Source: an uncultured Blautia sp. (GTDB lineage: Bacteria > Bacillota > Clostridia > Lachnospirales > Lachnospiraceae). Taken from it: a DNA stretch of 22,729 nucleotides. The notes below the pieces were generated by a model. It had not been told where the DNA came from, made no database searches, and saw only the letters and a program-made list of their open reading frames with translations. Both the position numbers and the translations under genes were made by a program. The stretch spans positions 1 to 22,729 of the forward strand of contig NZ_CALFLA010000055.1 of the NCBI RefSeq assembly GCF_937880195.1. Reading direction: 5' to 3'. The stretch's first letter is position 1; each line of letters begins with the position of its first letter. This document shows, in pieces, positions 15,579-22,729 of this stretch.

Positions 15579-17764
15579 GATTTTGCCCCCTTTCCTGTAT
15601 CAATACCCATCTGGGCGCGGATATCATCATACAGTTCCATTACATGGCGTTCCGCCCATTCCTGATCCTGAATTTTTTCTACACGGCAGGCGCAGTATTT
15701 ATATTCAGGCGTATTACTGATAGGATCCAGTTTCGCTGTTGTCAGCTCATTGCAGGCTCCGATCCACCACTGATAGGTCATATAGGTTGCGCCTGGTTTT
15801 ACACGGTCTGTAGGCAGACAGCGTGTAATACAGTAACCTCTCTTAGAAAGGATCTTAACCAGCTCGCCTTTTTTGAGATTCATCCTCTCGCAGTCTTCTG
15901 TATTCATCTGTACCCATCCCGGCTCGTCCTCCAGGTTACGCAGTGTACGACAGTTTCCTGTCATGGTACGTACAGAATAATGACCTACCTCGCGGACTGT
16001 GGAAAGAGTCATAGGATACTGGTCGTTTTCCAGTTCCACAGGCGGATGCCAGTCTGTGCCGTAAAACAGAGCCTTATGATCCTTTGTTGCAAAAATTCCA
16101 TCCTTATGAAGATAAGGAGTACCCTTATCCTCCATAGATTTATCCTTACATGGCCACTGAACACAGCCGTACTTTTCGATCTTTTCGTAGGTGGCGCCCT
16201 TAAAGCTTGGACAAAGATCAATCATTTCATTCCAGATTTCCTCTGTGTTTTTGTAATCCATAGGATAGCCCATGGCTGTTGAAATATCAGCAATGATCTT
16301 CCAGTCTGGACGCATATCGCCTTCCGGCTCGATCAGTTTACGGACTCTCTGGAATCCTCTGTCCGCACAGGTATAAACGCCTTCATTCTCTCCCCATGCC
16401 GTAGCCGGAAGGATTACGTCTGCATAAAGGCCTGTCTTGTTCATATAAATATCCTGCATTACTACAAAATCACACTTATCCAGAGCCTCTCGAACCTCTG
16501 CCAGATCTGGATCAGACTGAGCCGGATCCTCTCCAAATATGTAGTATGCGTGGATTCGTTTCTTTTCATCTTTTTCATGGAGAATCCGCTCCGGTACATG
16601 GGTGATAGGACAGCCGACTTTATCAGACAGCGGCACTCCCCATGCCTTTTCAAATTTTTCACGGTTCTCTGGTACGGTTACATTCTGATAACCTGGATAA
16701 GAATTTGGAAGAGCTCCCATATCACAGGCTCCCTGTACGTTGTTCTGGCCTCGTACAGGACCGATTCCCATAGACGGGCCGCCAAAGTTTCCAGTCATCA
16801 GAGCCAGATTTGCAAGACCTTTTACCACGTCCACTGCCTGAGTAAACTGACACACGCCCATGCCATAAAGAATCATAGCCGGTTTCGTGGTGGCATACAT
16901 TCTTGCTGCTCTTCGTATTTCTTCTGCCGGAATGTGTGTGATTGGTTCTGCATATTCCGGTGTGTATTTTTCGATCACTTTAAGGAATTCGTCAAATCCC
17001 TTTGTGTGTTCTTCAATAAATCTGGTATCTGCCAGACCCTCATTCCAGATTACGTTTGCCATTGCGTTTACCAGGGCCAGATTAGATCCGCCCTTTAACT
17101 GCAGATGGATATCTGAAATACGTGCGGTTTCTGTCACCCGGGGATCTGCACAGATGATCTTCATCCCCTTCTGTTTGCCGCGGACAATACGTCTTGCAAC
17201 AATTGGATGGGAATCTGCTCCGTTATAGCCGAAGCAAAGTAAACAGCCTGCATCCTCGATTTCCGGGATGCCCATTGACATTGCGCCTGAACCTAAAGAA
17301 TACAGTAGACCCGCTACCGAAGGCGCATGTCATATTCGGGCGCAGTGGTCGACGTTGTTTGTGCCGATACACGCGCGCATAAATTTCTGCATCAGATAAT
17401 TTGCCTCGTTGCCTGCTCCTCTGGCAGAGCCTGTTCCCATAATGGAATCCGGGCCAAACTTCTCCTTAATCTCTCCCAGGCGCTTTGCCACATAGGAAAT
17501 TGCTTCCTCCCAGGAAACCTCCACCAGAGGCGCTTTCTTTCCGCCTTTACGGATCATTGGCTTACGAAGACGTTTCGTAAGAATCTGGGGATCGTTAAGA
17601 TAATCCCAGCCGTAATGACCTTTCAGACAGAGGGTTCCCGCATTGGTCCTGCCCTTTGCAGGGACTGCTTCCACAATCTTATTTGCACCTGTATCGACTG
17701 TGAACATAATCTGACAACCCGCTCCGCAATATGGACAGGTTGTCTGGACTTGTTTATAAGCCAT
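15575..17764 (-). CDS. fdhF: FdhF, selenocysteine formate dehydrogenase catalytic subunit (UGA at codon 145)
   Basis: A 729-residue Mo/W-bis-MGD enzyme that interconverts formate and CO2, here the catalytic subunit of a probable HDCR. The N-terminal [4Fe-4S] is bound by C10, C13, C17 and C46 (TTCPYCGAGC; LCLKG with K48). Codon 145 is UGA (17330-17332) in VDHCARI-U-HAPSVAGLL, exactly the Sec site of FDH (Sec140 in E. coli FdhF). Reading on, the bis-MGD domains continue to 15575 (GYNGADSHPI, NNVQGACDMGALP, GENEGVYTCADR, HYSVRTMTGNCRTL). Treating UGA as stop would split it into two false genes. There is no N-terminal ferredoxin extension, so it is of the FDH-H type. A strong AGGAGGG ribosome site and promoter precede it; the stop overlaps hycB. 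Confidence 0.97.
17303..17319 (-). promoter_or_regulatory. Bacterial SECIS hairpin in fdhF
   Basis: After the UGA, CGGUAG and CUACUG form a 6-bp stem around the loop CGGGU. The loop begins 16 bases after the UGA, nearly the same spacing as in selD. It is the likely SelB-binding element for Sec insertion. Confidence 0.72.
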
Positions 17765-17829
17765 ACTTGTTCCCTCCTAACTAAAAAATAATATCCTGCA
17801 CATTCTATCTGAGCCAAATACTCGTTTAT

Positions 17830-17858
17830 ATTTTAACATTACCATAATAGATTTACAA
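17830..17858 (-). promoter_or_regulatory. Promoter of the fdhF-hycB-hycB-hydA operon
   Basis: Minus-strand TTGTAA and TAAAAT are spaced by exactly 17 bases in the 135-base gap after mobB. The predicted transcript has a leader of about 60 bases. The HDCR operon can thus be transcribed apart from mobA-moeA-mobB. Confidence 0.78.
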
Positions 17859-17899
17859 GAATTCTAGGAACGAAAATTATAAGAAATGCCGAAAAAAAT

Positions 17900-18421
17900 T
17901 CATATTTCTCCTGTTTTTTTATTTGTTTCTGCTAACTTTTCCAATATATCTGCTGCTTTTTTGATTTCATCTAGTCCAAGAACCGGGATACCTGGCAACT
18001 TCTGCTCTGTATCCGTTACCAGCGCCAGAATCGTTTCCGGTATACATACGCTTTCTTTTGAAACAGAGCCACGAATCATTTCGAACTTTGGATACAAAGA
18101 GTTCTTCATTCCTTCCACCAGAATAAAATCCGCTTCCGGGAAAAACTGCGCCAGTCTTTCCACGTCCATACCCGGTTCTTTTTTCAGCATCTGCCACTGC
18201 CCTCTGGAAAAAATACAGGTTCCATAAGCCCCTGCATGCTGCATTCGATAAGTATCTGTTCCTTCCCTGTCAGGCTGAAACTCATGGCCGTCATGCTTGA
18301 TTACCGCAACCTTATAATTCCGCTCTGTAAGTTCTTTTACAAGTTTTTCCAAAAAAGTAGTTTTTCCAGAATTTTTAATTCCGCTTACAGCTGCAATAAA
18401 AGGCTTTTTTACAGCATCCAT
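17900..18421 (-). CDS. mobB: MobB, molybdopterin-guanine dinucleotide biosynthesis adapter
   Basis: A 173-residue P-loop GTPase-like protein. The Walker A motif is GIKNSGKTT (14-22). The characteristic KHDGHEFQPDREGTDTYRM block follows (about 42-60), in which the family has HDxHxF...GKDS/T. FILVEGMKNS is the Walker B region. MobB assists MobA in attaching GMP to molybdopterin. Its ATG lies 13 bases inside the end of moeA, so the two are translationally coupled. The cofactor made serves the FDH encoded just downstream. Confidence 0.93.
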   Translation of the reverse strand: MDAVKKPFIAAVSGIKNSGKTTFLEKLVKELTERNYKVAVIKHDGHEFQPDREGTDTYRMQHAGAYGTCIFSRGQWQMLKKEPGMDVERLAQFFPEADFILVEGMKNSLYPKFEMIRGSVSKESVCIPETILALVTDTEQKLPGIPVLGLDEIKKAADILEKLAETNKKTGEI

Positions 18422-19620
18422 ACAGCCACCTGCTCTCCTGCCTTTACGTTTTCTTTGCCTGCGGGAATGTCAAGGAGACAATTACAGCCCCGCAAAGTCC
18501 CAATAGCTCCCGAAGAGAAAATCCCCTGGGGAAAGGAAACCTTTCCGTCCTTGTATACGGCTCTTACAAAACGACGTACTTTGCAGTGCTTCTCAAAATC
18601 CGCCTCCATAATTCCACGACGCATTTCCATATCAAAGGTGGGATCTCCAGTCATTTTTTTCAGCATTGGCCGGAGAAGCAGCTCCAGATTTGCCATAGCT
18701 CCAAAGGGATTCCCGGAAAGAGACAAGATTAAAGTATTTTTATAAACAGAAAAGATTGTAGGTGTTCCCGGCTGCAGCCGCACTCTCCAGAAGATTTTTT
18801 TTGCTCCAAGAATCTCCAGCGCTCCATGAAGAATGTCCTTCTTTCCAACAGAAACTCCTCCTGTGGTAATAAGAATGTCTGCGTCTTCTGCCTCATGCTC
18901 CAGCTTACGGGCCAGCCCTTTTTCACTGTCTGAGCAATGTGCAACTGACTTCGAAGAAACGCCAAGTTCATGAAGACGGGCAGACACCATCATACCATTG
19001 GAATCATATATTTTACCTGGCTTTAGATCCATTCCCGGCTGACACAGCTCGTCGCCTGTTGTCAGTACCCGGATTACAGGCCTACGGTATACCTTTACCT
19101 TTGTCCGTCCAATCCCAGCCAGGATTCCCTGTTCTGCAAAGGTGATCCTGGAGCCTTTTTTCAGAAGAAGTGTTTCTTTTTTGTAGTCCTCTCCCTGAAA
19201 GCAGTAGTTATCCCATGGTTTCTGACTTTTATAAATCTGCACCATATCCTCGCCGTAATCCGTATCCTCCTGCTTTACGGCCGTATCTGCCCCTACTGGA
19301 AAAGGCGCTCCTGTCATGATCCGGTAAGCCTCTCCCGGTTTTAGTTCGTACGCCTGTCCGTTGTCCCCTGCATAAATACAACCTGCCACCCTAAGCCTGG
19401 CAGGATTCCCCCGGACTGCTCCTCTGATATCTTCTGCCCGGACAGCATAACCGTCTACCGGGGAGCGTGGAAAGGGAGGATTATCGATTTCTGCATAAAC
19501 ATCCTCTGCCAGACAGAAGCCTCCTGCCTTTTTTACTTCTATGTTTTGTGTATCTGTGATCTTTTTTGTATGTTTCCCTATTTCTTCCAGGGCATCCTCA
19601 AGCAATATTCCTTCTCTCAT
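18409..19620 (-). CDS. moeA: MoeA, molybdopterin molybdenumtransferase
   Basis: A 403-residue protein that inserts molybdate (or tungstate) into adenylylated molybdopterin. Seen are NPPFPRSPVDGYAVRAEDI (47-65, with D56 of the conserved DGYA), IMTGAPFPVGADTAV (101-115), the MPT-binding domain starting near VLTTGDEL (185-192), and TTGGVSVGKKD (252-262). Length matches bacterial MoeA. It overlaps mobA by ATGA and mobB by 13 bases, so the three are made together. The earlier steps (moaA, moaC, moaD, moaE) and a molybdate transporter are not in the window. Confidence 0.95.
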   Translation of the reverse strand: MREGILLEDALEEIGKHTKKITDTQNIEVKKAGGFCLAEDVYAEIDNPPFPRSPVDGYAVRAEDIRGAVRGNPARLRVAGCIYAGDNGQAYELKPGEAYRIMTGAPFPVGADTAVKQEDTDYGEDMVQIYKSQKPWDNYCFQGEDYKKETLLLKKGSRITFAEQGILAGIGRTKVKVYRRPVIRVLTTGDELCQPGMDLKPGKIYDSNGMMVSARLHELGVSSKSVAHCSDSEKGLARKLEHEAEDADILITTGGVSVGKKDILHGALEILGAKKIFWRVRLQPGTPTIFSVYKNTLILSLSGNPFGAMANLELLLRPMLKKMTGDPTFDMEMRRGIMEADFEKHCKVRRFVRAVYKDGKVSFPQGIFSSGAIGTLRGCNCLLDIPAGKENVKAGEQVAVWML

Positions 19621-20312
19621 TTCTCATTCCTCTTTTCCATGTACTTCTGAAGCTCTATATAGTCTTTTGGCGTATTAATATTCTGTACCTGCCATTCTTC
19701 CACAGAAATGGCACAAAGGTCATAGCCTGTCTTGTCCAGAAACTGGAACACAGAAGCAGACCCCAGCTTTATGATTTCTTCAATCTCCTCTGCCATACTG
19801 ACCGGATATATGGCGATCAATGGCTCTTTACGGCTGTTATGTATGAGAAGCAGAGGACGGTCTGAATTTTTGCTGGCCCTGCTGCTCCCGGCATCGCTGG
19901 AAAAAGCCAATGATTTTTTCCTCTCATGGATTGTCAACAGTTCTTCAAGAACCCTTTCCGGTATCTGCGGCACATCCACAGGAAGAACCAGGCAGTAAGG
20001 CGTTTCCATGGATTTCATGCAGGCGTGGATTCCTCCAAGAGGCCCTCTGTCCTTATAAATATCAGATATTTCATGGATATGAACTCTATTTTCACTTTCT
20101 GTACGTTCTTTAATGAGTTTCCCTGTCCCGTGTCCTGACAAAAAAATTTCCCGGATCGCCAATTGCTCTGCTTTTGTTACCTGACAGGATAAAAAACTTT
20201 TTCCATCCAGGGAAAGTTCTGCTTTATCTCTTCCCATACGGCTGCTCTTCCCCCCTGCCAGAAGAAGAAGGGAATACTGCTCCGCCCTGTTTATTTTCTG
20301 TCTTTTTTCCAT
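19617..20312 (-). CDS. mobA: MobA, molybdenum cofactor guanylyltransferase
   Basis: A 231-residue nucleotidyltransferase that attaches GMP to Mo-molybdopterin, giving the MGD cofactor FDH uses. The signature SLLLLAGGKSSRMGRDK (14-30) opens the protein. GPLGGIHACMKSM (about 90-102) and the metal-binding LPVDVPQIP segment follow; NINTPKDY sits near the C-terminus as in the family. An AGGTGAT ribosome site precedes the ATG. First gene of mobA-moeA-mobB; stop overlaps the moeA start. Confidence 0.94.
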   Translation of the reverse strand: MEKRQKINRAEQYSLLLLAGGKSSRMGRDKAELSLDGKSFLSCQVTKAEQLAIREIFLSGHGTGKLIKERTESENRVHIHEISDIYKDRGPLGGIHACMKSMETPYCLVLPVDVPQIPERVLEELLTIHERKKSLAFSSDAGSSRASKNSDRPLLLIHNSRKEPLIAIYPVSMAEEIEEIIKLGSASVFQFLDKTGYDLCAISVEEWQVQNINTPKDYIELQKYMEKRNEK

Positions 20313-20383
20313 TTATATTACATCACCTTTTTCAAAGCTGTGCAGTGGATTATCTCATGCACACAAACTCTGTTTATCTTTTT

Positions 20384-20412
20384 AGTATAAAACTTTTTTT
20401 CAGGCATGTATA
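20384..20412 (-). promoter_or_regulatory. Candidate promoter of mobA-moeA-mobB
   Basis: Minus-strand TATACA and TATACT are 17 bases apart, in the 256-base divergent region between mobA and the plus-strand GNAT gene. The leader would be only about 65-70 bases, too short for a Moco riboswitch. Confidence 0.5.
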
Positions 20413-20460
20413 CAGATAATTCCTGTTTTCTGAATATTTCCTGTTCAAACAAAGATTCTA

Positions 20461-20490
20461 TTGAAAAAATGACGGAATATCTGATATCAT
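20461..20490 (+). promoter_or_regulatory. Candidate promoter of the plus-strand GNAT gene
   Basis: TTGAAA (20461-20466) and TATCAT (20485-20490) are 18 bases apart. A TATAAT overlaps at 20490-20495 but at 23 bases is too far from that -35 box. Confidence 0.45.
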
Positions 20491-20568
20491 ATAATACAAA
20501 TAAAATCCGCTAATTATTGGTAAAAACCAAAACATAGAAAGAGCAAAATCTATAGGGGACAATCGTTT

Positions 20569-21027
20569 ATGAATATTGTGGAAATCACCGATGATTTAGA
20601 AAAAAAGAGTATTACACAGAATATACTTAAGGCTCTGCCTGAGTGGTTTGGCATTCCTGAATCAATGGAAGAATATATACAGGATTCTGCTGGCAAACCA
20701 TTCTTCTGCGCCCGCATAAATGAAAAAAATATTGGTTTTTTATATTTAAAGCAAACAGGAAAAGATACTGTGGAACTTGCAGTGATGGGGATATTAGAAG
20801 AATATCATCGCAACGGAATTGGTCATGCTTTATTTGAATATGCCAAGAAAGAAATTTGTAAAAAAGGATATTCTTTTATTCAGGTTAAAACTGTTCAAAT
20901 GGGAAAGTATGAAAGCTATGACAAAACGAATCAATTTTATTTATCTCTTGGTTTTAAAGAGTTTGAGGTGTTTCCAGACTTATGGGACGAATGGAATCCC
21001 TGTCAGATATACATTATGGCATTGTAA
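20569..21027 (+). CDS. GNAT-family N-acetyltransferase
   Basis: A 152-residue single-domain acetyltransferase. The acetyl-CoA loop is EYHRNGIGHALFEYAKKE (about 78-95) and the C-terminal part has NQFYLSLGFKEFE, the usual motif B. It has a GGGGAC ribosome site and its own candidate promoter. It is one of the few plus-strand genes and is divergent from mobA. The substrate is unknown. No clear terminator was found in the 194-base gap to the convergent Rpn-type gene. Confidence 0.9.
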   Translation: MNIVEITDDLEKKSITQNILKALPEWFGIPESMEEYIQDSAGKPFFCARINEKNIGFLYLKQTGKDTVELAVMGILEEYHRNGIGHALFEYAKKEICKKGYSFIQVKTVQMGKYESYDKTNQFYLSLGFKEFEVFPDLWDEWNPCQIYIMAL

Positions 21028-21084
21028 AAATATCTTTTACTTTTAAGCTGCTCCCCTGATTGCCAGTAAATGATCCTTAGGTGT

Positions 21085-21134
21085 TTTATCTAGGTGTCAG
21101 AGAACTTCAGCTCCATCCGGTTCGACAGTTTATC
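21085..21134 (-). pseudogene. Decayed fragment of an Rpn-type gene
   Basis: About 50 bases match the middle of the adjacent intact Rpn-type gene (21690-21740), with a shared 16-base run CGGATGGAGCTGAAGC/T-like and further matches either side. Translated, it reads DKLSNRMELKFSDT followed by TAG, against ELPDRMELKLSDAYT in the intact gene. No open frame remains around it. Confidence 0.6.
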
Positions 21135-21221
21135 GTGGTTTTATAACAGACTTCTTTGACAATGGCAGGGCTTGTGTCACGCTGCCGTCACTTCCCCTCT
21201 GTCATTCTTGCTGTCATCTGT

Positions 21222-22109
21222 TTATTTATTCTTCTTGGACAGATTCTGATCTTCGATCTCATGGATTTCTTCCACGGAAAGATTCACAATTTCTGCTATT
21301 TCCTCATACGAATAACGTTTTAATGAAAGCATCTTCTGAATGATTTCTGTTCGATTTTCGAATATGCCTTCCTGAATTCCGTCTTCTCTTGCATCCTCCC
21401 GCTCCATACGCATATGCTTCTCCATGTCATACTCATAGATGCTCACGCTCTTCGCCTCCGCCCGGTTTTTCTTTAAAAATTCTTCCAGAATCCCTTCCTG
21501 GATACATTCTGTAATTGCCCGCTCTACTGCCGCCTCAAGATCCATTGTCCTTGTATATTCCCGTACGCGGCTGGTATATTCCGTATACTCCCTCAAAGTC
21601 TTACATGCCTCAAGGATCTTCTCGTTATGCCCTGGATTGATGTTCAGCATCACAGCCTTCAGCTCCAGGGAGACCTCTTCTTCCTTCACTGTATAGGCGT
21701 CAGACAGCTTCAGCTCCATCCGATCCGGCAGTTCTTTCTCCCCATTATAAAATACAATAAACTGAGGTGTGGGAAGTCTCACCAGCTTCGTCCCATACAG
21801 GTTCTCATCCTTCGTCAGGCCGGAAAACACATCCGCATTATAAAGAAGAAAACGCAGCGGCAGATTAGGGTTATAGCTAGACTGATGCTCATACAAGGGC
21901 ATCCGTGAATCAATGATAAAGGAAAGATCGTTTCGCATGGACATGTAGATAGCATTATCCAAAGTGTTGATCTCCAAAAGCTCAGGGTTCTGGTAGTTCT
22001 TTCCGCTTACTGCATTATACAGTTTCAGAAGTTCCCTCTTATCCTCAAACACCATCACAAATAATCGTGATTTAAAACAACGGTTGGCAGTCACTTCAGG
22101 TTCTTTCAT
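21222..22109 (-). CDS. Rpn/PD-(D/E)XK nuclease family putative transposase
   Basis: About 295 residues. The family block is clear: NDLSFIIDSRMPLYEHQSSY, in parts NDLSFIID and LYEHQSSYNPNLPLRFLLY, which carries the D...ExQ active-site pattern of PD-(D/E)XK enzymes. The C-terminal half is helical and highly charged, ending in LKRYSYEEIAEIVNLSVEEI, typical of these proteins. Rpn proteins promote RecA-independent recombination in E. coli; the role of Firmicute members is not well known. The start is taken as the ATG at 22109, which lies 7 bases after AGGAGG; an upstream in-frame GTG (22115) would sit inside the ribosome site. It has a roughly 170-base leader. Confidence 0.88.
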   Translation of the reverse strand: MKEPEVTANRCFKSRLFVMVFEDKRELLKLYNAVSGKNYQNPELLEINTLDNAIYMSMRNDLSFIIDSRMPLYEHQSSYNPNLPLRFLLYNADVFSGLTKDENLYGTKLVRLPTPQFIVFYNGEKELPDRMELKLSDAYTVKEEEVSLELKAVMLNINPGHNEKILEACKTLREYTEYTSRVREYTRTMDLEAAVERAITECIQEGILEEFLKKNRAEAKSVSIYEYDMEKHMRMEREDAREDGIQEGIFENRTEIIQKMLSLKRYSYEEIAEIVNLSVEEIHEIEDQNLSKKNK

Positions 22110-22135
22110 GAACACTCCTCCTTTTTACGATATCC

Positions 22136-22184
22136 GCAGGAGCGTTACTGCATCTGTCTGAAATCCATGCGCCAAACCTCCTGC
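22136..22184 (-). promoter_or_regulatory. Leader mini-ORF and anti-SD hairpin before the Rpn-type gene
   Basis: A strong AGGAGG (22177-22182) precedes an ATG-initiated seven-codon frame, MDFRQMQ (22145-22168). GCAGGAG around that ribosome site is perfectly complementary to CTCCTGC just after the mini-ORF stop (arms 22178-22184 and 22136-22142). The Rpn gene's own ribosome site follows at once. Confidence 0.4.
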
Positions 22185-22285
22185 CCTTATTTAACTGGGA
22201 ATAAAAGCATTGCGGTTTCTTGCATTAGATTTGAAATTAGAATAAAATAGAATCTTTCAGAAATGCTGTATCATGCTTTGAATAT

Positions 22286-22294
22286 ATTTTAGCA
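22286..22294 (-). promoter_or_regulatory. Candidate extended -10 promoter of the Rpn-type gene
   Basis: Minus-strand TGCTAAAAT fits TGnTATAAT with one mismatch. The -35 region is weak. It would give a leader of about 170 bases. Confidence 0.5.
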
Positions 22295-22354
22295 TAGGAC
22301 TTTTGGGAATGCCAGAAGATTTCATCGACAAATTTCGACAATAAACCTAAGAAT

Positions 22355-22382
22355 GGGGCGGTATTCCGCAGAATACCGCCCC
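22355..22382. repeat. Perfect GC-rich palindrome
   Basis: GGGGCGGTATTC and GAATACCGCCCC form a perfect 12-bp stem with loop CGCA. No T run follows on either strand. A weaker inverted repeat with T6 (about 22391-22432) lies next to it on the plus strand. The rest of 22295-22529 is A/T-rich and shows no gene. Confidence 0.7.
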
Positions 22383-22529
22383 GACTATTGACATAGAGCC
22401 TTTATTTCTTTGTAACGTAAGCTATGTTTTTTCCTGATATTCCTCTGGAATCACCCTGTTTTATTGCCTTTTTACCACTTTATTTCATATATTTTTTTGT
22501 TTCATTATATTTTTAGTATCATTCGAGTA

Positions 22530-22729
22530 TCACAGAACGGAACTCTCATACAGTTTCAGTGCTACCCTTTCTGTGGAACTTGTCCAGGTATTACTGAATG
22601 AACTGACACCGTTGCCATGTAACGCACTGTTGTAGATTCTCTCATCATCCAGGAACTCTCTGAGAATCCGGCTCCTCTTTGGATTCCGTAATGTTCTCAG
22701 TCCTTTATTTTCAATCTGCCTTGCCCAGT
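22530..22729 (-). CDS. C-terminal end of an unrecognised protein, cut by the window edge
   Basis: A minus-strand frame is open for 65 residues from the window edge to a TGA at 22530-22532, with no start inside. It begins WARQIENKGLRTLRNPKRSR and contains TWTSSTERVALKLYE near the end. It looks like real coding sequence: basic then mixed helix, no rare runs of stops, composition like its neighbours. I do not recognise the family. A mobile-element origin is possible given the Rpn gene and decayed fragment nearby, but unproven. Confidence 0.55.
   Translation of the reverse strand, partial: WARQIENKGLRTLRNPKRSRILREFLDDERIYNSALHGNGVSSFSNTWTSSTERVALKLYESSVL

Noticed and set aside
15575..17281. Stand-alone truncated molybdopterin oxidoreductase
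   Set aside because: Joined to the upstream frame by a UGA exactly at the FDH Sec position, with sel genes and a SECIS-like hairpin present.
20313..20400. Moco riboswitch before mobA
   Set aside because: The space between the candidate promoter and the start is about 70 bases with only a 6-bp stem, too short and unlike the motif.
21135..21221. Repeated GTCA units (possible short repeats or CRISPR-like)
   Set aside because: Spacing is irregular and the units are only four to five bases; no array of repeats and spacers is present anywhere in the window.
22388..22416. Plus-strand promoter TTGACA-17-TGTAAC
   Set aside because: No gene follows on the plus strand, and the -35 box overlaps a weak hairpin with a T run; it may be chance in A/T-rich DNA.

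Overview
The window reads as chromosomal DNA from an anaerobic Firmicute, most likely a Lachnospiraceae acetogen of the Blautia type (inference from gene families, moderate GC and strong AGGAGG-type ribosome sites). Almost every gene is on the minus strand, so the biological reading order runs from high to low coordinates. The centre of the window, about 4.1 to 20.4 kb, is a formate/CO2/H2 and selenium island.

Reading order on the minus strand: mobA, moeA and mobB (20312-17900) make and deliver the bis-MGD molybdenum or tungsten cofactor. A well-formed promoter then drives fdhF, two four-cluster ferredoxin subunits (hycB type) and an [FeFe]-hydrogenase hydA (17764-13087). This is the gene content and order of a hydrogen-dependent CO2 reductase (HDCR), the enzyme of Acetobacterium woodii and Thermoanaerobacter kivui that interconverts H2+CO2 and formate. 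fdhF carries an in-frame UGA at codon 145, so it is one selenoprotein gene and not two ORFs. A strong terminator closes the operon at about 12.9 kb.

A separate four-gene operon follows (12716-9556): two GNAT acetyltransferases, a nucleoside phosphorylase and an MFS transporter. It interrupts the selenium/formate theme and may be a transport or detoxification cassette. Then comes the selenocysteine machinery: selB, selD (itself with an in-frame UGA at codon 17, so longer than the frame downstream of that codon suggests) and selA (9459-5050). The tRNA-Sec gene lies on the opposite strand at 4905-5002, with a perfectly spaced sigma-A-type promoter and its own terminator. Beyond it, fdhD (sulfur transfer to the FDH cofactor) is coupled by an ATGA overlap to a LytTR response regulator and a GHKL sensor kinase, ending in a terminator whose loop holds the kinase stop codon. 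All parts needed to make a selenium FDH, except cofactor synthesis up to molybdopterin, lie within 16 kb.

The left edge (6-1955) holds a membrane-anchored GH3-like protein that has the C-terminal sugar-binding and FnIII-like domains but ends where the catalytic domain of inverted GH3 enzymes would start. The right edge holds a plus-strand GNAT gene, an Rpn-type PD-(D/E)XK nuclease/transposase gene with a leader region and a decayed paralogous fragment beside it, a GC-rich perfect palindrome, and the C-terminal end of an unrecognised gene running off the window.
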